DNA of 9,335 nucleotides from Flavobacterium sp. GTDB taxonomy: Bacteria; Bacteroidota; Bacteroidia; Flavobacteriales; Flavobacteriaceae. The DNA lies in the NCBI GenBank assembly GCA_012032075.1, contig JAAURU010000111.1, positions 1 through 9,335 on the forward strand, read 5' to 3'. Each line of letters begins with the position of its first letter. Within the stretch, counting starts at the first letter, position 1. This document shows, in pieces, positions 6,803 through 9,335 of the stretch. The position numbers and the translations under genes were made by a program. The notes under the pieces were generated by a model. It did not search any database. It saw only the letters and a program-made list of their open reading frames with translations, and had not been told where the DNA came from.

Positions 6803-9029
6803 AAAATTCTTCAGGTTCTCCCGCAACCATTCTAAAAATATTTTCGTTTATAATTTCATATTTCACTTCTTCAATAAAATTTGTCCAAAGCTTATTGGCT
6901 TTTCTATATGCTGTAAATTCTTCTTCAAGAGGTTCTAATTCATTTTCTATTACGGCACCAGTTGTACTAATTCCTGCTTTTTCAACTTCTGCAATTGGTA
7001 TTTGATAGTCAAAACGTTGTTTGATTTTTTCTTTGGTTTTACTTTCTAATTGAGCCGCTAATTGTTTTAATTTTTCTTTTAATTCTTTCTTTTGCTCGGC
7101 AGTTGGTTTATCAGCAAATGTTTTAATTATTTTTTCACTTTCTAATTTGTATAAAGCTGCTTCTGTTGCTTTTTCAACTTTAACAATATGATTGTAAGCT
7201 TTTAATTCTACTTCTGTAAACTTCTTGAAAAACAACAAACTTGGTTTTACTGTAGCCCCACTAGCAATAAATACATCTTGTGGGATAGAAGTTATTAATA
7301 CAATTTTAGCTTTGCTTTCTACGTAATCTCTTATCTTTTGCAAGTTGGTATTGTTTAATACTCCTTCTGGCAAAACAATACCTAATCTTCCACCAGGTTT
7401 TAATAGGTTGATACAACGTTCTATAAATAGAACTTCTGTGAGTGTACTCATTGCACCAGTTTTGTATAAAACTTAAAAGAGGTTTTCCTATATTATCATT
7501 TATTTGTTTTAAGGCATCATCGTATTGTTTCCCATAACGTTGACGATATTTTAAAATGCGAAGTTCATCGGTGTATTTATCTGCTTCTGTAATTTTTAAA
7601 GATTTTTCAACTCTTGATCCAAAAGGAGGATTGGTTAAAATAACATCAAATCGATTTTCAAAATGCCATTAATATTAAGTAAACCATCATTGTGATGCAC
7701 TCCTCCATGACCATCACCGTGCATAATCATATTCATTTTTGCAGTTCTACTCATACGAGGATTGGCATCTGTACCAAAAATACAATCATAACTCAAAACA
7801 CGTAATCTGCTTTTCGGGTTATTAATGTCTAATTCAGCATTTAATTTGGCAAATAAATCATTTACTTTTTCATCTACTTTTTCTTTGCTTTTTTCAGACA
7901 TTTTATCATAACTATCGTCGTAATAAATAGTTTTTATTCGTTCTTTTTCATTATGAATTTCTTGTTCTATTTTTGCTCTTACATATTCAAAGGCTTTGAT
8001 TAAAAATCCACCACTTCCGCAACATGGGTCACACATGATTTCTCCTTCTTCTGGATCTAAAACTTTAACCATAAAGTCAACTACGGTTCTAGGGGTGAAA
8101 AATTGTCCTAATTCTCCTCTAAAGGTTCTTCCTAAAAATTGTTCGAAAGCAATACCTTTTACATCATCAGAAGTTGTTGAAAGATTATAAATTTGAAGTT
8201 CTTCAACGATGGCTTCAAAACTATTTTCTCTAATTCTTATAATTTCTGATGCTTCAAATAAGTCATCATCTTTGAAATCTTCTTTGGTTTGTTCAAATAA
8301 GAATTGATAAAAATCCTTTCCATCTTTTGGTTTGTATTTTTCGTAACTATCTTTAGCTTTTTTAAACTCTTCTCTAGAAAAAATTTGTGAACCAGTATTG
8401 GATCGTTCGTATCTTATTTTGATGAAAAGAATTTTACTTATTTCATCAAAAGCGGCTTCAGGTGAAAGCTTATCATTATTGCGAATAATATTATGACATT
8501 TGAAAAGAAGTTTAGAAAACTCATCACGAGTAAAAGATTTTGTTTGTTTTAATAAATCAGCAATTTTTTTATCGTTATTTACAATATCTGCTTTTGGAAT
8601 ATCTATAATCTCTTCTAGTTTTTTCGGAATATTACCTTTAACAACTTTAAAAATTCTTGTTTCTTTTAAATTTGAAGTAACAAAAAAATCTGCACCTGCC
8701 CAAGTTGCATAATTATATCCTTGAAAATAATCTTCTTCTCTTACAGTTATATGTTCAGCCTTACATTCTACTACTATAATTGCATGCTTGTTATTTCTTT
8801 TGTCTTCAGGGTTTCTCCAAATCACAATATCAGCCATTGCACGACCTTGACCACGTGATGAATTGGTAACTTTTTTTTCTTGCTCCATTTGTTCCAAAGA
8901 AAAACCATAATCATTTACTAATCGACAAATGTATTCTTGTCTAACTCTCTCTTCAGGTTTTTCAACCAACCATTTATCTAGTAACGGGGCAAAGATCTTG
9001 TTGTCTTTAATTTGAACTTTTAATTCCAT
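6792..9029 (-). CDS. fused HSDR_N-type nuclease and N6-adenine methyltransferase (HsdM-like), two compensating frameshifts
   Basis: The reconstructed protein is 745 aa. Residues about 1-135 resemble the type I R-subunit N-terminal domain (HSDR_N_2): RQEYICRLV, then RAMADIVIW with D67, then VVECK with E88 and K90, a PD-(D/E)xK-like nuclease site, and QGYNYATW. Residues about 140-745 are an HsdM-type methyltransferase: GQFFTPR (308-314), SAM-binding motif I DPCCGSGGF (334-342), catalytic NPPF (467-470), then FIERCINLLKPGGRLGIVLPEG. The second cysteine of motif I is commonly alanine (DPACGSGG). The protein would methylate adenine and possibly cut, with HsdS giving specificity, as in BcgI-type systems. 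Breaks: A4 7660-7663 (one base short, just before NPPF) and A4 7468-7471 (one base too many). HsdM proper is about 500 aa, so the extra N-terminal domain explains the length. This is the first gene of the array, 34 bases from the promoter box. Confidence 0.88.
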
Positions 9030-9062
9030 TTTATAATAAAAATATTATTTCCTCAAACCTAC

Positions 9063-9092
9063 CAAAAATAAACCATTTCGACAATAATGCAA
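9063..9092 (-). promoter_or_regulatory. Bacteroidota-type promoter for the defence array
   Basis: On the minus strand a perfect -7 box TAnnTTTG (TATTTTTG, 9070-9063) lies 19 bases after TTG (9092-9090), which fits the -33 element. This is the spacing expected of the Bacteroidota primary sigma factor. The predicted RNA start is near 9056, giving a leader of about 27 bases before the ATG at 9029. It is the best promoter match found for the whole array. AT-rich DNA gives chance matches, so this is a prediction. Confidence 0.6.
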
Positions 9093-9137
9093 GGAGTATT
9101 TCTACTTGTTTTTTTATAAATATAACTTTTTATGCTA

Positions 9138-9165
9138 ATTGTTAATTGATATTTATTTTAACAAT
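9138..9165. promoter_or_regulatory. inverted repeat, candidate operator
   Basis: ATTGTTAA (9138-9145) and TTAACAAT (9158-9165) are perfect 8-base reverse complements with a 12-base spacer. The symmetry continues outward (GCT / AGC) with one bulged A. It lies upstream of the array promoter and between divergent genes, a usual place for a regulator site. No regulator gene is visible, and chance is possible in such AT-rich DNA. Confidence 0.4.
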
Positions 9166-9204
9166 AGCTATTATTTGAAAATCAAGAATTTATTAAAAAT
9201 ATAA

Positions 9205-9231
9205 TTATCAAATATGTTAAAATAGTGATAA
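9205..9231. promoter_or_regulatory. second inverted repeat, weak operator candidate
   Basis: TTATCA (9205-9210) and TGATAA (9226-9231) are perfect 6-base reverse complements with a 15-base spacer, about 75 bases before the + strand gene. The arms are short and AT-rich, so support is weak. Confidence 0.25.
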
Positions 9232-9305
9232 ATTGCCACTAAAAGTAATTTTATGGTACACATATTGTATTTTGAGTAAGCATGTATAATTTAAAAAAAG
9301 AAAAC

Positions 9306-9335
9306 ATGAGTGCAAAAAATCAAATTAGTATCGAA
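9306..9335 (+). CDS. start of an unidentified rightward gene, truncated by the window
   Basis: Ten codons are visible, beginning MSAKNQISIE. The ATG at 9306 is preceded by an A-rich stretch (TTTAAAAAAAGAAAAC) typical of Bacteroidota translation starts. An in-frame ATG at 9282 (MYNLKKEN...) would add eight residues, but it lacks that leader. The gene is divergent from the defence array and shares its 276-base upstream region. The product cannot be told from so few residues; whether it belongs to the same island is open. Confidence 0.5.
   Translation, partial: MSAKNQISIE

Noticed and set aside
7996..8190. Rightward open frame inside the methyltransferase gene
   Set aside because: It is antisense to the SAM-binding motif region; it is a shadow of conserved codons.
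8500..8712. Rightward open frame inside the methyltransferase gene
   Set aside because: It is antisense to the linker after the nuclease domain, with no leader and no recognisable protein.

Overview
The window is strongly AT-rich and looks like Bacteroidota, most likely Flavobacteriaceae. Three things suggest this: A-rich leaders rather than Shine-Dalgarno sites before most genes, a TTG-N19-TAnnTTTG promoter of the type used by the Bacteroidota primary sigma factor, and the style of the proteins and intergenic repeats. No exact species can be read from it.

Layout. Positions 1-991 (+) hold the 3' part of a LolC/LolE-type (FtsX-fold) ABC permease. Positions 992-1477 are a non-coding convergent gap with a nine-unit degenerate hexamer repeat, a long imperfect inverted repeat and a small perfect hairpin. 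Positions 1478-9029 are one long array of genes, all on the minus strand and read from right to left: a fused nuclease-methyltransferase (HSDR_N-like plus HsdM, 745 aa), an HsdS specificity subunit with two target-recognition domains, an orphan 110-aa protein, a large OLD-like ABC ATPase-TOPRIM nuclease ending in a DUF5655-like domain (about 736 aa), a 101-aa membrane-anchored coiled-coil protein, an 80-aa tail-anchored protein, a 175-aa helix-hairpin-helix-like protein, and a 108-aa two-helix membrane protein. From the methyltransferase to the helix-hairpin-helix gene they abut or overlap, so they are probably one transcript. Positions 9030-9305 form a divergent promoter region, and a new + strand gene begins at 9306 and runs off the window.

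How the genes may work together. Methyltransferase plus HsdS gives sequence-specific adenine methylation. Cleavage would come from the PD-(D/E)xK domain fused to the methyltransferase, because no HsdR helicase is present; this resembles BcgI-like two-subunit systems. The OLD-like ATPase/TOPRIM protein is a second nuclease module, and two small proteins anchored in the membrane follow it. I read the array as a composite anti-phage island. The association is inferred from gene order only.

Main caution. Five genes are broken by about ten small frameshifts. Nearly all can be placed in A/T homopolymer runs of 4-7 bases, and every gene reads through cleanly, with intact family motifs, once these are corrected. 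They occur in the permease as well as the defence genes. I therefore treat them as probable consensus errors (or very recent lesions) and annotate reconstructed genes, giving each break point.
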